Source of the DNA: Paenibacillus sp. 453mf | GTDB taxonomy: Bacteria > Bacillota > Bacilli > Paenibacillales > Paenibacillaceae | Assembly (NCBI RefSeq): GCF_900116105.1 | Contig: NZ_FPAC01000004.1 | Span: 1 to 64,000, forward strand | Direction: 5' to 3' | Length of the DNA stretch: 64,000 nt | Shown: positions 26,193 to 36,587 of the stretch, in pieces | Layout of the letters: the number at the start of each line of letters is the position of its first letter | How positions within the stretch are numbered: the first letter of the stretch is position 1 | Position numbers and translations under genes: made by a program | Notes under the pieces: generated by a model | The model's database searches: none | The model's input: the letters and a program-made list of their open reading frames with translations, nothing else | Told to the model about the DNA's origin: nothing

Positions 26193-27227
26193 ATGCTCCA
26201 CTTGAGTCCATTTCTATCACTTACCATTCAAAATTTCATAGACTCTTGTCTGGAAAGCTACTATGCCAAGCACAAAGAGGCCGTGCTCGTGATCGGCACT
26301 GTCTATCGTAATGAAAGACGCGTATATGGAATCGGTGATTTGAGTCCCTATCCTACGTCCGAATATAGCAGACTGATCTATGAAATCGGCTCAATTACCA
26401 AGCTGTTCACGGCGTCTCTATTGGCCCAGCTGCATTACGACGGCTTCCTGACGATCGAGGAATCCCTTGGACAATATGTCCCCCTGCTCCCGCCCGACTC
26501 ACCGGTTAAATTCAAGCATCTTGCGACACACACCTCGGGTTTGCCGTCACGAAGCATCCTGAGGGAAACAAAAAATTTATTCGATACCAGGAATAACCGT
26601 GATCCCTACTCTGCATTCAGCTTATCCGAAGCAGCGTTCTATTTGCGCAATATTTCAGATAGGGAGGCCGGTACCAAATATCAATATTCCAACGCTGGAA
26701 TGGGACTGCTGGGACATGTGCTAGCAACAGAGCTGCAGACCACTTATGAACTGGCCGTGCAGGATGGAATTACAATTCCACTGCAAATGCCGGACACCGC
26801 AATCCATCTCCCTTCCGAAGCACGGGAGAGGCTTGTTCCTGGGTATGCCGGCCGCCGCAGAGCAGCGGAGCTTGTACTTCAAGATTTCCCAGGCACCGGT
26901 GCGTTCCGCTCTAGCATTAGCGATCTGTTAACTTTTCTATCCGTTCATATGGGATTGCACCCGGACAAGGAAATGAGCAGCATCTATTCTATTACCCAGC
27001 AATTACATTTTCAAAAAAATGATACGTTTGGCGTCGGACTGGGCTGGTTTCACGAGCTCAAAGATAACCTCATCTGGCATAATGGCGGTACACATGGCTA
27101 TATGAGCTTTATGGGCTTTCTTCCTGGACAAGATATCGGTGTTGTCGTGCTGTCTAACAAGCGCACATCCTCCTTCGCAACCAATCCAACCCACATTGGA
27201 ATGGAACTACTGAGGAGGATAAAATAA
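26193..27227 (+). CDS. Beta-lactamase-family serine hydrolase, paralogue
   Basis: This 344-residue protein is similar in plan and many segments to the gene at 410-1474. It has SxxK at S67-I-T-K70, YSN at 165-167 and the HNGG motif near residue 293; THTSGLPS is also shared. No signal peptide is seen. The start is uncertain: ATG 26193 lies only two bases after AAAGGAG, while TTG 26202 would have a better spacing and remove three residues. Function is as uncertain as for its paralogue: esterase or D-amino-acid peptidase are alternatives to beta-lactamase. Confidence 0.86.
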   Translation: MLHLSPFLSLTIQNFIDSCLESYYAKHKEAVLVIGTVYRNERRVYGIGDLSPYPTSEYSRLIYEIGSITKLFTASLLAQLHYDGFLTIEESLGQYVPLLPPDSPVKFKHLATHTSGLPSRSILRETKNLFDTRNNRDPYSAFSLSEAAFYLRNISDREAGTKYQYSNAGMGLLGHVLATELQTTYELAVQDGITIPLQMPDTAIHLPSEARERLVPGYAGRRRAAELVLQDFPGTGAFRSSISDLLTFLSVHMGLHPDKEMSSIYSITQQLHFQKNDTFGVGLGWFHELKDNLIWHNGGTHGYMSFMGFLPGQDIGVVVLSNKRTSSFATNPTHIGMELLRRIK

Positions 27228-27284
27228 AAAAGCTGGTGCTGCTCTTCAAGAAGATGGAGAGAGGGCACCAGCTTATTGTATTTT
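27228..27284 (+). terminator. Terminator after the hydrolase gene
   Basis: AGCTGGTGC (27231-27239) pairs with GCACCAGCT (27265-27273), followed by TATTGTATTTT. Confidence 0.75.
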
Positions 27285-27295
27285 GACTTGCTATG

Positions 27296-27964
27296 CTATG
27301 ATGCGGGCTGCTTGTTAATTCTCCTGAGCTCATCGTAAAAGGCGGCTTGCGCAGCTGAAAAGTAAGGACCCACAAACAGCCAGGCAAGACCGAGCGAAGC
27401 TGCGGTGAGAACGCCCCAGCCAAGGAAGCTGAGCAGGAATACAAAATAATTCCACTTGTATCCGTCCATTAATCTTTTGCTCTCTGTGATTGCCTGTAGA
27501 GCCGAGTATTCAGGGTGATCCTGCAAGATATAAGGCGTCTGTGAGTAGGAGAACAGCTTAATGATGCCGGGAACAACGAGTAGCAGGGTCCACATCAGCA
27601 GCAAAAAACAAGCTGTGATCGCAGTCCATATGAGCTTCAATACCTTCTCTCCATCCCTGTATACCTCGAATAGCTCCGTCAGCCATGGATCATAACTGCG
27701 AACAAGATCCAGATAGAACCAAAATACGGAGGTTAAGAGCGGGATGATAACAATGCCCAAGAGAAGATTAAGATCATTAAATTCGAAGACAGATTCCTCC
27801 CACACCTTCCATCGTTCATAACCACCGCTGCTCCGGATGTCAAAGATAAGTGGGATGATGAGCGTGAGAATTCCTATAAGTACGGTCAGTATGAGGACAC
27901 GCCACCAGGTTCCTTGGAGGGAGCTTATCGCCCGGCGCTTCGTATCCAGGATCGAAATGTTCAT
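27296..27964 (-). CDS. DUF975-family membrane protein
   Basis: The start is ATG 27964, nine bases after GGGAGAGG; the frame is open to 28036. The 222-residue product begins with the DUF975 signature (ISILDTKRRAISSLQGTWW), has about five hydrophobic helices, and shows the family's ESKRLMDGYKWNYF and GPYFSAAQAAFYDELR. It is an integral membrane protein of unknown function, common in Bacillota. It sits between two unrelated, terminator-bounded units. Confidence 0.8.
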   Translation of the reverse strand: MNISILDTKRRAISSLQGTWWRVLILTVLIGILTLIIPLIFDIRSSGGYERWKVWEESVFEFNDLNLLLGIVIIPLLTSVFWFYLDLVRSYDPWLTELFEVYRDGEKVLKLIWTAITACFLLLMWTLLLVVPGIIKLFSYSQTPYILQDHPEYSALQAITESKRLMDGYKWNYFVFLLSFLGWGVLTAASLGLAWLFVGPYFSAAQAAFYDELRRINKQPAS

Positions 27965-28039
27965 AATGGAGTGCCTCTCCCTTTTTATCATCTGAAATAT
28001 CACCATATTCATCCCGTATATTATAAACCGCCCCATTAG

Positions 28040-28075
28040 AAAAAGGACAGTACAACCGCACTGTCCTCTTCCTTA
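28040..28075 (-). terminator. Terminator after the SLH nuclease gene
   Basis: AGGACAGT (28044-28051) pairs with ACTGTCCT (28060-28067), with TTTTTC on the minus strand. Confidence 0.8.
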
Positions 28076-28091
28076 TTGTAATGGATATGAA

Positions 28092-31000
28092 TTAACTCTG
28101 AGTATAGACTAGAAGATCGAGCATCCGGTTGACTACGGCAGCACTTTCCGCTCTGGTCGCTGATCTGGATGGGTCGAAGTGATCTGTTCGATCGCCGTAT
28201 AATACACCGAGCCTACTCAGTTCTTCTACTGCTTCCTTGGCCCAGTCATGAACCATTTCGTTGTCCAAGTAGGTTAATGAACGATCAGAGCTTGTCGGTT
28301 CATAGGCTGCGAACTGCATTGCACGATAAGTCATTGCGGCTATCTCTTCACGTGTAACTTGCTGATTTGGCCTAAAGGTGCCGTCCGTATAGCCTGTTAT
28401 CAGCCCTGCATTTGCTGCTGACTGAATGCTATGTGCATACCATGCACTATTCGGTACATCACTATAGATCATAGCCTCCGGTGTAACAGCTAACCCTAGT
28501 GCTCGAACCAGCAGTGCAGCATATTCAGCACGAGTAATTGCTGTATTCGGGTCGTATACTCCTGCAGCTGTTCCGGAAACAATCATCTTGTCCGCCAGCT
28601 GCTCCACATTAGAACGTGCCCAGTGATCGTTCATATCTCCAAAGGTCACATGATGCTCCAGCAGCAGATAGGTACTATTTGAACGGCTGAATATCTCGGC
28701 TTCATTTCCGCTTATTTGGAACGGCACCGGATGTAGTCTGTCCGCATTCACTTCATCTTGAGCACGTACAGCTGCCATGTGTTCTAATTTACTGAGCTCA
28801 AAAGGAGTTAGCGTTATGGTTCTTCGTATATACTGATCAAACTCGGTCAATTCATAGACCTGCCCCTCTGCTGAGTATGCAGCTACAGAATAATTGACAG
28901 CAGCAAGTGGAGAATAACCCTTTAGACTTGCCAGCTCGATCGCAGCCTGATCCTTCGTTAAGGCGAACCTCAGCTCAAACTCCCCGGCTCCGGCTCCAAG
29001 CTCAGCTCTGATCTGAGACAGGTCAATCTCTTCTATTGGAAGCTCGTAGCTGCCAAAGGACACGCTGATCTGAATTGTCAGATTCGCTTTGTGCTGGAGC
29101 AACAGCTCCATAGATTCCGGAACAAGCGAGATCTGCGCAGAATCATAATCCTCATCCATGTCGAGTTTAATCCGCAGCACTCCATCCTGCATACCGGATA
29201 AGGCTGATGTAATTTGCTCTCCGGTAACCACACCTTCAGCAATTCTCATCTCACTGGTTGTATTCAGCACGCCTTCTACCGTTATCGTTCCGTGTTCTGC
29301 CTCAGGTGGTTGGATGTGCTCAGGATTATCGACAGGCGGGTTCGTTCCACTGCTAGGCGGATTGCCCGAATCTGTGCCTGGATCTGTACCCGGATCTGGA
29401 TTCCCTGGCGTTTCCTTACTGCCCGCTGCCAAGATATCAATCTGGGCCATGACGGGATCGTGATCTGACACTCTTCCGCTTGCTTCTGTAAAATCAGCAT
29501 TCAAATGAATGACGTCAGTCTGTGTGTGCTCCGTTAAATTTTTGCTCACCAGAATATGATCAAGCACCTGTGAATTCCCATCATACGTGTAGGTGTACCG
29601 TTCTCCGGCAGGCAAGGTATCGATCAGATTATCCAACTCGTCTCCTCTCAGGATGTCTGCCGTCTCCGTGAACTGGAAATCATTCAAGTCCCCTAGCACA
29701 ATGACGTTTGCTTCTTTATTTAATGCTTCATTTCCATGTATGATGTCCTTCACAAAACCGTTCACGACCGCAGCAATTTCGTGCCGCTGCGCTTCACTAG
29801 TCAGGACCGGAGGCTGAACATTTCCGAATGGGCCGTTGTCACCTGATTTGGAATTGAAATGATTGGCGATAACGATGACCTTCTCCCCTTTAAATTCAAA
29901 CTGGGCAGCAAGCGGCTTTCGTGATTCCAGAAAAGCATCATGCTGAGGCTCGATTCGACCGGGATTTACACTAAGTTGATCCTGATTGGCATCATACGTC
30001 ACCGCCTCGGTGGAGCTCCCCTTTCTCTCTTCTATACTATCTGCTAACGTTACACGCTCAGGATTATAAAGAAAGCCTACCCGAATATTTCCTCCTGGAG
30101 CTCCACCGTCTTCATTGTTGACCGGAGCAATATCCGTAAATGCATATTCGGGTCCGCCATTAGCGATGATTGCATCAATTAGTACCTGATAGCTGTCGTC
30201 CGCTTCAACGATGCCATTATCTGTCTGACCGTTATGATCCTGTACTTCTACAAGTCCAATAATATCTGGAAGCTTCATGTTCGAAGTGATGGAGGCTGCA
30301 AGCTTCGTGATCTTGCTGCTGCCTACACCCGGATAGAAGTTCTCAATATTATAACTGGCTACGATCAATTGATCCTCGTCAGGTACAATTTCAGTTGTTT
30401 CTTGCCCATAAGAAGAAGGCAGAAGTGCAGGCAATGCATCCTTGGCAGGCATCACTTTGAAGTTACCTGCATTATAACCAATCACACCCGTTACATCTCC
30501 TGCAAACTGATTCCCTGTACGAACATCTTGATTCAGAGCCATCGAAGCAATCAGAAGCCGCTGTGGGTTCAGATTACCCTCCTGCTTCAGAACAAGACCG
30601 CCTGCCGGCGTAAGGACTTCCGCTTCTCCATTATCAATGCGTGTTGGAATATTCACGATCTGACTGCTTGTCCACGTTGGACTAATTACAGTTGGGGACG
30701 GTAATACAACCCTCATGCCTTCCAGTGATTCGTAGAAGTCGATTGCATCCTCTTCCGGATCAAAGACCGCAAACCCGTCATTATCAATCACATCGGAAGG
30801 AATAACCCGGCCGTTCTTGCCAAGAAGGATTGGAGCAGGCAGCCCGGTCTCTCCTACTTTAATAATGGATGTCGGTACAATTTGTGTTGTCGTTAAATTA
30901 CTGCTGCTTCCTTCGTTATACTCTGCCACTGTACCGCTGATCGTTACAATATCTTCAACCTCTGGCTTCAAGTCGAGATTGGTACTATACACGTAAATGC

Positions 31001-32840
31001 TCTCGGAAGTATCCGGATCATCATCCGGCTCCAGATCCTGAATGTAGAATCCTTGATAACTTCCATCACTGAATCGGTACCCCAATTGTGTAACGACACC
31101 CTCAATATCACTCACATGCTGATCAAGATAAGGAGAGGTATGCCCTGCTCCCTGGATATCATGAATGCGCGGCTGTTCGGTAGCCTCATAGGAGAAGGTA
31201 TATACTTCACTGGTGTCACTGCCCGATACAGCCATGGCTTTGATCACTGTATCGACATGGATCGTAATCGGTGCTTCATAATGCGTGCTTGATGTCGTCG
31301 GATCGCTGCCGTCCAGGGTGTAATATATGTCCGCACCGGCTGTTGGAGAAGACAAAGTAACCTGCTGACCAATAACGATCTTACCCTCTGCCGGGCTGGC
31401 ATGAACCGACAATAGATCTTCAATCAAAGACTGTTCATTCAGCGGTATAAGCTGATAGACATCTCTGTATTGCTCAATGACACCAATCATCTTATCAAAG
31501 GACTTGCCGGCTGCTAATCCTGGAAGATTCGAATAAATCGTAAATTCGTTTCCGCCTTGTTCAGCTATCCAGCTGCTGCCTGACTTCTCGCGTATATACA
31601 CGTTTTCCAAATATACAAGCTTTGCCTCATGCTGCTCACCTGAATCGGAAGCGAGATCTGCCCCTGTCACCTGCACCGGAGAAGGCACTCCCACATTATT
31701 CTCTACCAAGGTATAAGGGAGCCCCTGTGAAGGCGCTATCTCCTGCAGATTGTTATAGATATCCATGACGCCGCTGACACGGACCCGATCTCCTGCTTGT
31801 GCAAAGCTTGGGAAGCCATACAAGACGATGGCAGCCGTCTCATCCTGCACATACATCTTGCTGCCATTCACATGAGTAACGATACCGGAGATCATGACCT
31901 GCTCGCCTTGTGCAGCAAGTCTTGCCTCAGCGATGGTCATTTGCGGAAGCAAATCGTAGGAATAAATAGAGGTTTCACTACGCTCCAGCCCATCCTTCTC
32001 AGCGTAAGTATGGATTGTCAAGGGTTCATTAAGCAGAATCGGACCGGTAACCAGCTGGTAGCCGCTGTTTACTCCATCGGAACCATAGACATCTGCGTAT
32101 ACAGAAGCCCCTGCCGTTGCCGAGCTCAAATGAATCTCGGTTCCCAGTGGATAAGCGCCCTGCTCGGGACTCACTGTCACCTCTGCGGTCTTCGTTTCAG
32201 GCTGACCATAGGAGGAGTTTCGTGGATCTGGGGATGCTACGCTGAAGTCCTCTGCATTGTTATCCGTATCCAGTCCCCTGCTGCCTGGATCTGCTCCGGG
32301 TGCTGCCAGACGAACAGCTGCCGTGGAATTGGTCAGGACTGGGGCAGCAATACTACCTTCGTATTCATTGGCATTTCCATAGCCGATTAGATCTACGAGT
32401 TCTTCCCCAAGAAATAATCCTACCTTGCCGTTTGTACCGCTTAAGTTAATGGCTCCTGTCTGATCAGGTGCCGGAAGAGCAGCTGTCCCGCCGTTTCCTT
32501 TGGCCTGCTGAATCAGATAATACGAGTAAGGACGAATAGCTCCATTCAGCTCGGTCGGAATGCTTGTCCCAAAATCGCCTGTTGCGCTGGCATACTTTAC
32601 GGTATACCCTGTGAGATCTACAGCTTCTCCCGTCGGATTATAGAGCTCAATAAAGTCATGCGTGTAGGTTGCGCCGGAGTTACCTCCCCCACCATAGACC
32701 TGACTGATGACGATCTGATTCCCCTCTGGGGATGCATACGCCGTATACATGGATGGATTCCAAAGACCCGCTAAGATTGTTATTACGAGTACCAAGCTCC
32801 ATACTTGCAGCGGACGTCTTGTCCTTTTGCTCATTCGCAA
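28092..32840 (-). CDS. SLH-anchored extracellular nuclease with lamin-tail domain
   Basis: This 1582-residue secreted protein has a signal peptide to about 36. A lamin-tail domain covers about 40-150 (GNSGATYTHDFIELYNPTG). OB-fold-like modules lie at about 300-460 (QVMISGIVTHVNGSKMYVQD), a chitobiase-C-terminal-like module at about 483-555 (YYTLDGSDPTTSS) and a YhcR/ExeM-type OB region at about 560-800. The endonuclease/exonuclease/phosphatase domain spans about 830-1130: ASYNIENFY, DIIGLVEVQ with metal-binding Glu, IANHFNSK, VLGDLNDF and SDHDPVMAQ. A Pro-rich linker and three SLH domains end the protein (about 1400-1575). It probably degrades extracellular DNA at the cell surface, feeding on phosphate and nucleosides; dck/dgk lie nearby but not in the same operon. 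Confidence 0.92.
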   Translation of the reverse strand: MRMSKRTRRPLQVWSLVLVITILAGLWNPSMYTAYASPEGNQIVISQVYGGGGNSGATYTHDFIELYNPTGEAVDLTGYTVKYASATGDFGTSIPTELNGAIRPYSYYLIQQAKGNGGTAALPAPDQTGAINLSGTNGKVGLFLGEELVDLIGYGNANEYEGSIAAPVLTNSTAAVRLAAPGADPGSRGLDTDNNAEDFSVASPDPRNSSYGQPETKTAEVTVSPEQGAYPLGTEIHLSSATAGASVYADVYGSDGVNSGYQLVTGPILLNEPLTIHTYAEKDGLERSETSIYSYDLLPQMTIAEARLAAQGEQVMISGIVTHVNGSKMYVQDETAAIVLYGFPSFAQAGDRVRVSGVMDIYNNLQEIAPSQGLPYTLVENNVGVPSPVQVTGADLASDSGEQHEAKLVYLENVYIREKSGSSWIAEQGGNEFTIYSNLPGLAAGKSFDKMIGVIEQYRDVYQLIPLNEQSLIEDLLSVHASPAEGKIVIGQQVTLSSPTAGADIYYTLDGSDPTTSSTHYEAPITIHVDTVIKAMAVSGSDTSEVYTFSYEATEQPRIHDIQGAGHTSPYLDQHVSDIEGVVTQLGYRFSDGSYQGFYIQDLEPDDDPDTSESIYVYSTNLDLKPEVEDIVTISGTVAEYNEGSSSNLTTTQIVPTSIIKVGETGLPAPILLGKNGRVIPSDVIDNDGFAVFDPEEDAIDFYESLEGMRVVLPSPTVISPTWTSSQIVNIPTRIDNGEAEVLTPAGGLVLKQEGNLNPQRLLIASMALNQDVRTGNQFAGDVTGVIGYNAGNFKVMPAKDALPALLPSSYGQETTEIVPDEDQLIVASYNIENFYPGVGSSKITKLAASITSNMKLPDIIGLVEVQDHNGQTDNGIVEADDSYQVLIDAIIANGGPEYAFTDIAPVNNEDGGAPGGNIRVGFLYNPERVTLADSIEERKGSSTEAVTYDANQDQLSVNPGRIEPQHDAFLESRKPLAAQFEFKGEKVIVIANHFNSKSGDNGPFGNVQPPVLTSEAQRHEIAAVVNGFVKDIIHGNEALNKEANVIVLGDLNDFQFTETADILRGDELDNLIDTLPAGERYTYTYDGNSQVLDHILVSKNLTEHTQTDVIHLNADFTEASGRVSDHDPVMAQIDILAAGSKETPGNPDPGTDPGTDSGNPPSSGTNPPVDNPEHIQPPEAEHGTITVEGVLNTTSEMRIAEGVVTGEQITSALSGMQDGVLRIKLDMDEDYDSAQISLVPESMELLLQHKANLTIQISVSFGSYELPIEEIDLSQIRAELGAGAGEFELRFALTKDQAAIELASLKGYSPLAAVNYSVAAYSAEGQVYELTEFDQYIRRTITLTPFELSKLEHMAAVRAQDEVNADRLHPVPFQISGNEAEIFSRSNSTYLLLEHHVTFGDMNDHWARSNVEQLADKMIVSGTAAGVYDPNTAITRAEYAALLVRALGLAVTPEAMIYSDVPNSAWYAHSIQSAANAGLITGYTDGTFRPNQQVTREEIAAMTYRAMQFAAYEPTSSDRSLTYLDNEMVHDWAKEAVEELSRLGVLYGDRTDHFDPSRSATRAESAAVVNRMLDLLVYTQS

Positions 32841-33085
32841 TCTCTCCTATCTTGATAATATGTAGTTTGTATCTACATCTTTTGGATCAAGTGTCAGGGA
32901 CATTCTAAGCGTAAAATGTGTGGAGAAATGCCGAGATGGTGTGCAATCTTGTAAAATTTATCAGCATAACAAGACAATTTCCCATGGATTCAGACCGTTA
33001 TATCATCCCTTTCAAGTAAAATGGTACAAAAAAGGCGGGATCTCATACGTCACGTACTTTCCCACCTTGATGTGAATCTATCCTA

Positions 33086-33610
33086 TTAATACTGCTGCAA
33101 CTCCATGATCTCCCCAAGTCTCTTCGCTGCTTCCATCATATACTGCAACAATTCCGGCAGATCACGCATATGATCTTCATTAATTTTGCGGTTGAAATAA
33201 ACTTCAATAGTATTTGTCATCATCGATTCGAAGCCATACACATAGCTGATCTGTTGTACGGTCTTTTGCTCAGGCCACATCTCTGCCATCATCCGCTCCA
33301 CCTCGCTGCACAGGTCAGTATCCTTCATCTGCACAATATACCGCAGACACAGCACACAGCCAGGATTCTCACCGGACAGCTCCAGTATCTCAGCAGCCAG
33401 CTCCTGCATGGATGCCGTAAGCTCGATCTCGGCAGATACCCGCCTCTCTCCTGTCAGTTCAAACCGAAGCATGAACACACGCGACATCGTCGACATCTCC
33501 AGCCGATCGATTCGATTCGTAATCTGGATGGCGTTATCCAGGTTGTCCAGGTCGTACAGCTCATTCTCGAGCGCTACTTTTAAATTATCAAATATGGTGG
33601 GATCGAACAT
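33086..33610 (-). CDS. Hypothetical acidic protein
   Basis: The product has 174 residues, is acidic and predicted mixed alpha/beta, without signal or membrane segment. Cysteines occur as PGCVLCLRY and DLCSEV. I do not recognise a family. AAAGGG lies upstream of ATG 33610. It starts 15 bp after the end of the membrane-anchored protein gene at 33626-34702, so both are very likely one operon and may act together. Confidence 0.7.
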   Translation of the reverse strand: MFDPTIFDNLKVALENELYDLDNLDNAIQITNRIDRLEMSTMSRVFMLRFELTGERRVSAEIELTASMQELAAEILELSGENPGCVLCLRYIVQMKDTDLCSEVERMMAEMWPEQKTVQQISYVYGFESMMTNTIEVYFNRKINEDHMRDLPELLQYMMEAAKRLGEIMELQQY

Positions 33611-33625
33611 ATCCTATATACCCTT

Positions 33626-34702
33626 TCATTGGCTAGTCAGCGTTATATATCTTAGATTCTCTTCAGCAAAATATAAATTAAACCTACGGTTATCCTCCAT
33701 AGTATAAATCCACTTGTTACCCAGCATAAGATTAGGGCTGCCCAGCAAGCTGTGCACCTCCTTTTCACTCATCCCTATGCTGATGCCATCTGTGGATGAG
33801 ACGTTGTTCTTCGTAAACAGAATGGTCGATGGAGTAGATAGAATTCCAGCTTCTTCATGGATACGAACGGTCTTGATGCTGTCATCACCGACAGAATAGT
33901 AATAGTAAGCTTCCTTATAATCGGCACTACTGCTGATATAACGGCTCCACTCCGTAAAATTTTTCTCTTGGATCTTGAACCGTTCCTGGTCATAGACAAG
34001 TGACCCATCTTCCTGCGGCGCAGGGGTATCCTCTGCACTTACATCCATCCCCCTCATTTCACCGAGCATACCGAGAAGTGTATTCGGTCTGCAGAATAAA
34101 TGAAGATAGCTCATCAGGTTGCGAGAAGCATAGAAATACTGACCATTCAGTTCTACTGTATTTGTATCGAGATTATATTTAATAGAATACATTTGATTAT
34201 CGAGATTGAAGCGAATATACACGTCGGAAGCGAGAGCCGAAGCATCGATCTCCGTCTTCGCTGTCGATAGATTGAGACTTGTCAGCCCCTGTACAAGAGT
34301 ACGATAACTCTGCGGCGAAACCGTGTATCCTCTAACCCCGTTATCCAAGCTGACCATAATACTGATTCTCTTCACTGACATCTTGTCCAGCGGGAATTGA
34401 TCTCCAAGAACACCTTCTGTCTTCTCAATAGGAAAGGGCAGATCTTCAGGAAAATATGGATTAACGGATTTAAGGTTGGCATCGCTGTTAGGATCACCAG
34501 CACCCCCCTCTTGCTTTTCCTGTTCTTCAACAGACTCTAATACCATACCTGAGCCTTCTTCGGTCTGCTCTACTGGCAGATTCTGTTCTTCAGCAGCCTT
34601 CTGCTGCTCCGAACTCCATATATTAATCAACATCATCATCAAGGCAATAATCAACATCAGGATGACGGAAATGAACCATATTTCTTTTTTCTCCAAACGC
34701 AT
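33626..34702 (-). CDS. Membrane-anchored extracytoplasmic protein of unknown function
   Basis: The start is ATG 34702 after AGAGAGGGG; the frame is open to 34762. One N-terminal membrane helix (about 8-29) is followed by a Glu/Gln-rich linker and an extracytoplasmic domain. The last 50 residues (GISIGMSEKEVHSLLGSPNL to the end) resemble the small SmpA/OmlA- or DUF4309-like unit with the pattern GMS..EV..LLG.P. The middle (about 130-260) was not recognised. It is upstream partner of the acidic protein gene at 33086. A role in envelope sensing or assembly is conceivable but not shown. Confidence 0.65.
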   Translation of the reverse strand: MRLEKKEIWFISVILMLIIALMMMLINIWSSEQQKAAEEQNLPVEQTEEGSGMVLESVEEQEKQEGGAGDPNSDANLKSVNPYFPEDLPFPIEKTEGVLGDQFPLDKMSVKRISIMVSLDNGVRGYTVSPQSYRTLVQGLTSLNLSTAKTEIDASALASDVYIRFNLDNQMYSIKYNLDTNTVELNGQYFYASRNLMSYLHLFCRPNTLLGMLGEMRGMDVSAEDTPAPQEDGSLVYDQERFKIQEKNFTEWSRYISSSADYKEAYYYYSVGDDSIKTVRIHEEAGILSTPSTILFTKNNVSSTDGISIGMSEKEVHSLLGSPNLMLGNKWIYTMEDNRRFNLYFAEENLRYITLTSQ

Positions 34703-34887
34703 CAACGTTTGAGCCCCTCTCTGTTGAATCTTCTGGATGCGCATAGATGCACATTTCTGCAAAATTAACTTTCATACAAATATAACAGATGAGTAGGCAA
34801 ATGATTGTCGAAATTTGTTCTGTCCTCCTGCTTATTAACATTGTAATTTTTAACAAATTGGCTATGTATCCGAATATAATACAATAA

Positions 34888-34918
34888 AAAACCTCCTTCG
34901 CCAAAGCGAAAGAGGTTA
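34888..34918 (-). terminator. Terminator after the symporter gene
   Basis: AACCTC-TTCGC and GCGAA-GAGGTT form an almost continuous stem around CAAA; TTTTTTATTGTATT follows on the minus strand. Confidence 0.85.
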
Positions 34919-34957
34919 TGCGTAGTGTATTGCCTGAAGAATGTGTATGCTTAAGTA

Positions 34958-36310
34958 TTACAATTTAATAATTTGGGCCGAGTACAGGAATACGAACAAC
35001 ACCAGAATAGGTGCGATATAACGAAGCATGAACAGCCATACACGGAACCATTTCTGTGTAAGCCCTGCTTCTTCGGCAACGTTCTTCCAGAAGTATCCTG
35101 CGAACAGGGTAACGACAAGTCCACTGAGTGGAAGGAACCAGTTGGAGGCTACAAAATCAACAAAATCGAACACCGGCATCCCGTTAATTTGGAGCTCTGG
35201 CATCAGTCCCATAGATACAGCTGAAGGTATGCTGAGCAGGAACACAAGACCAGACATGATCCATACCGCAGTGCTGCGGCGTAAGTTCCATTTCTCCATC
35301 ACATAGGAAACGGGAACTTGAAGCAGGGATACTAAAGAGGTCAATGCCGCAATCCCTAGAAGGACAAAGAACAATCCCCCAAACAACCAGCCGAGCGGCA
35401 TCGCCGAGAATGCAGCTGGCAGTGCAACAAAGACGAGGCCTGGTCCCGCATCGGGAGCAATATTAAAGGCAAATGTCGTTGGGAAAATGATCAGACCTGC
35501 AATAAGTGCATAGAGCATATCCCCTGCCCCGACAGCCATTGTTGCTGATCCGAGTGACTGCTTGCGGTTGACAAAAGTACCGTACGTAATCATCGTCCCC
35601 ATCCCGAGTGACAGGGAGAAGAAGGCATGTCCAAGCGCCACAAGCGCTGATTCAGGTGTCAGCTTCGAGAAGTCCGGTGACAGGAAGAAGGATACCCCCT
35701 CCATACCGCCCGGCAGTGTAATGGAACGAATCATAAGGATAATGAGCAGAACCAGCATACCCGGAATAAGGATCTTGTTGAACTTCTCAATCCCGCCGGA
35801 GATTCCCTTGACTACTACGAAGCTGGTAATTACAGCAACGATCGCTCCCCATACGATCGGCATATAACCACCCGTGAAGGAACTAAATTGTCCACCAAAA
35901 TCGGTGTCGTTAAACAGTTGTCCACTGAAGGATAGCACAGCATAGTGGAGCGTCCAGCCTGCCACGAGCGAATAGAATGTCATAATGACGAATGGAGCAA
36001 TAACGGATAACAGCCCGAATACACCCCAAATTTTTCCTCCCCCAGCTTTGACAAAGGAAGAGGATGCGCTGCCGCGTCCTGCACGTCCAATTGCAAGTTC
36101 AGCAAGCAATACAGGCAATCCTACAATGAGCAAGCAGGCAATAAAGAGCAGGAAGAAGGCTCCGCCGCCATACTGGCCAGTAATATAAGGGAACTTCCAC
36201 ATATTCCCAAGCCCTACTGCACTTCCGATTGCTGCTAAAATAAAGCCGGTTGAAGAAAATCGCTCCTTTGTACCTGGTGTATCCAACTGATTCGTCTGTT
36301 TTGGTACCAT
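34958..36310 (-). CDS. Sodium-dependent transporter of the NSS/SNF family
   Basis: This 450-residue symporter of the LeuT type has about eleven membrane helices. The first carries the ligand- and sodium-binding signature (GFILAAIGSAVGLGNMWKFP), followed by YGGGAFFLLF. GTFVNRKQSLGSA and SLLQVPVSYVMEKW are typical of the bacterial branch. It probably imports an amino acid together with Na+; the substrate cannot be read from sequence. AGGGAGGTCATC precedes ATG 36310. It is flanked by terminators and transcribed alone. Confidence 0.92.
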   Translation of the reverse strand: MVPKQTNQLDTPGTKERFSSTGFILAAIGSAVGLGNMWKFPYITGQYGGGAFFLLFIACLLIVGLPVLLAELAIGRAGRGSASSSFVKAGGGKIWGVFGLLSVIAPFVIMTFYSLVAGWTLHYAVLSFSGQLFNDTDFGGQFSSFTGGYMPIVWGAIVAVITSFVVVKGISGGIEKFNKILIPGMLVLLIILMIRSITLPGGMEGVSFFLSPDFSKLTPESALVALGHAFFSLSLGMGTMITYGTFVNRKQSLGSATMAVGAGDMLYALIAGLIIFPTTFAFNIAPDAGPGLVFVALPAAFSAMPLGWLFGGLFFVLLGIAALTSLVSLLQVPVSYVMEKWNLRRSTAVWIMSGLVFLLSIPSAVSMGLMPELQINGMPVFDFVDFVASNWFLPLSGLVVTLFAGYFWKNVAEEAGLTQKWFRVWLFMLRYIAPILVLFVFLYSAQIIKL

Positions 36311-36500
36311 GATGACCTCCCTCTCTCTTGAGAAAGCCTTACTATATTAAGACTCTTTTTTCTAATTTTTTGATATTATACAAGATAGATGAACATCCGT
36401 ATACATAAAAATATTAGGAAAATCAACTTATAAGCCTACAGACCTATTTATAGATCTGATCTATTTCACAAATAATCCTTAAAAGTAATAAATTATTAAC

Positions 36501-36530
36501 AAAAAGACGGCATAAGCCGCCTTCTTTTTA
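36501..36530 (-). terminator. Terminator after dck
   Basis: AAAAAGACGGC pairs with GCCGCCTTCTTTTT around a short ATAA loop, with T-rich sides in both directions. Confidence 0.8.
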
Positions 36531-36587
36531 TTATATATTTAGTAGTGCGCAAGTTCGCTTACCTATATTCAAAGTATCGTGAATAAC

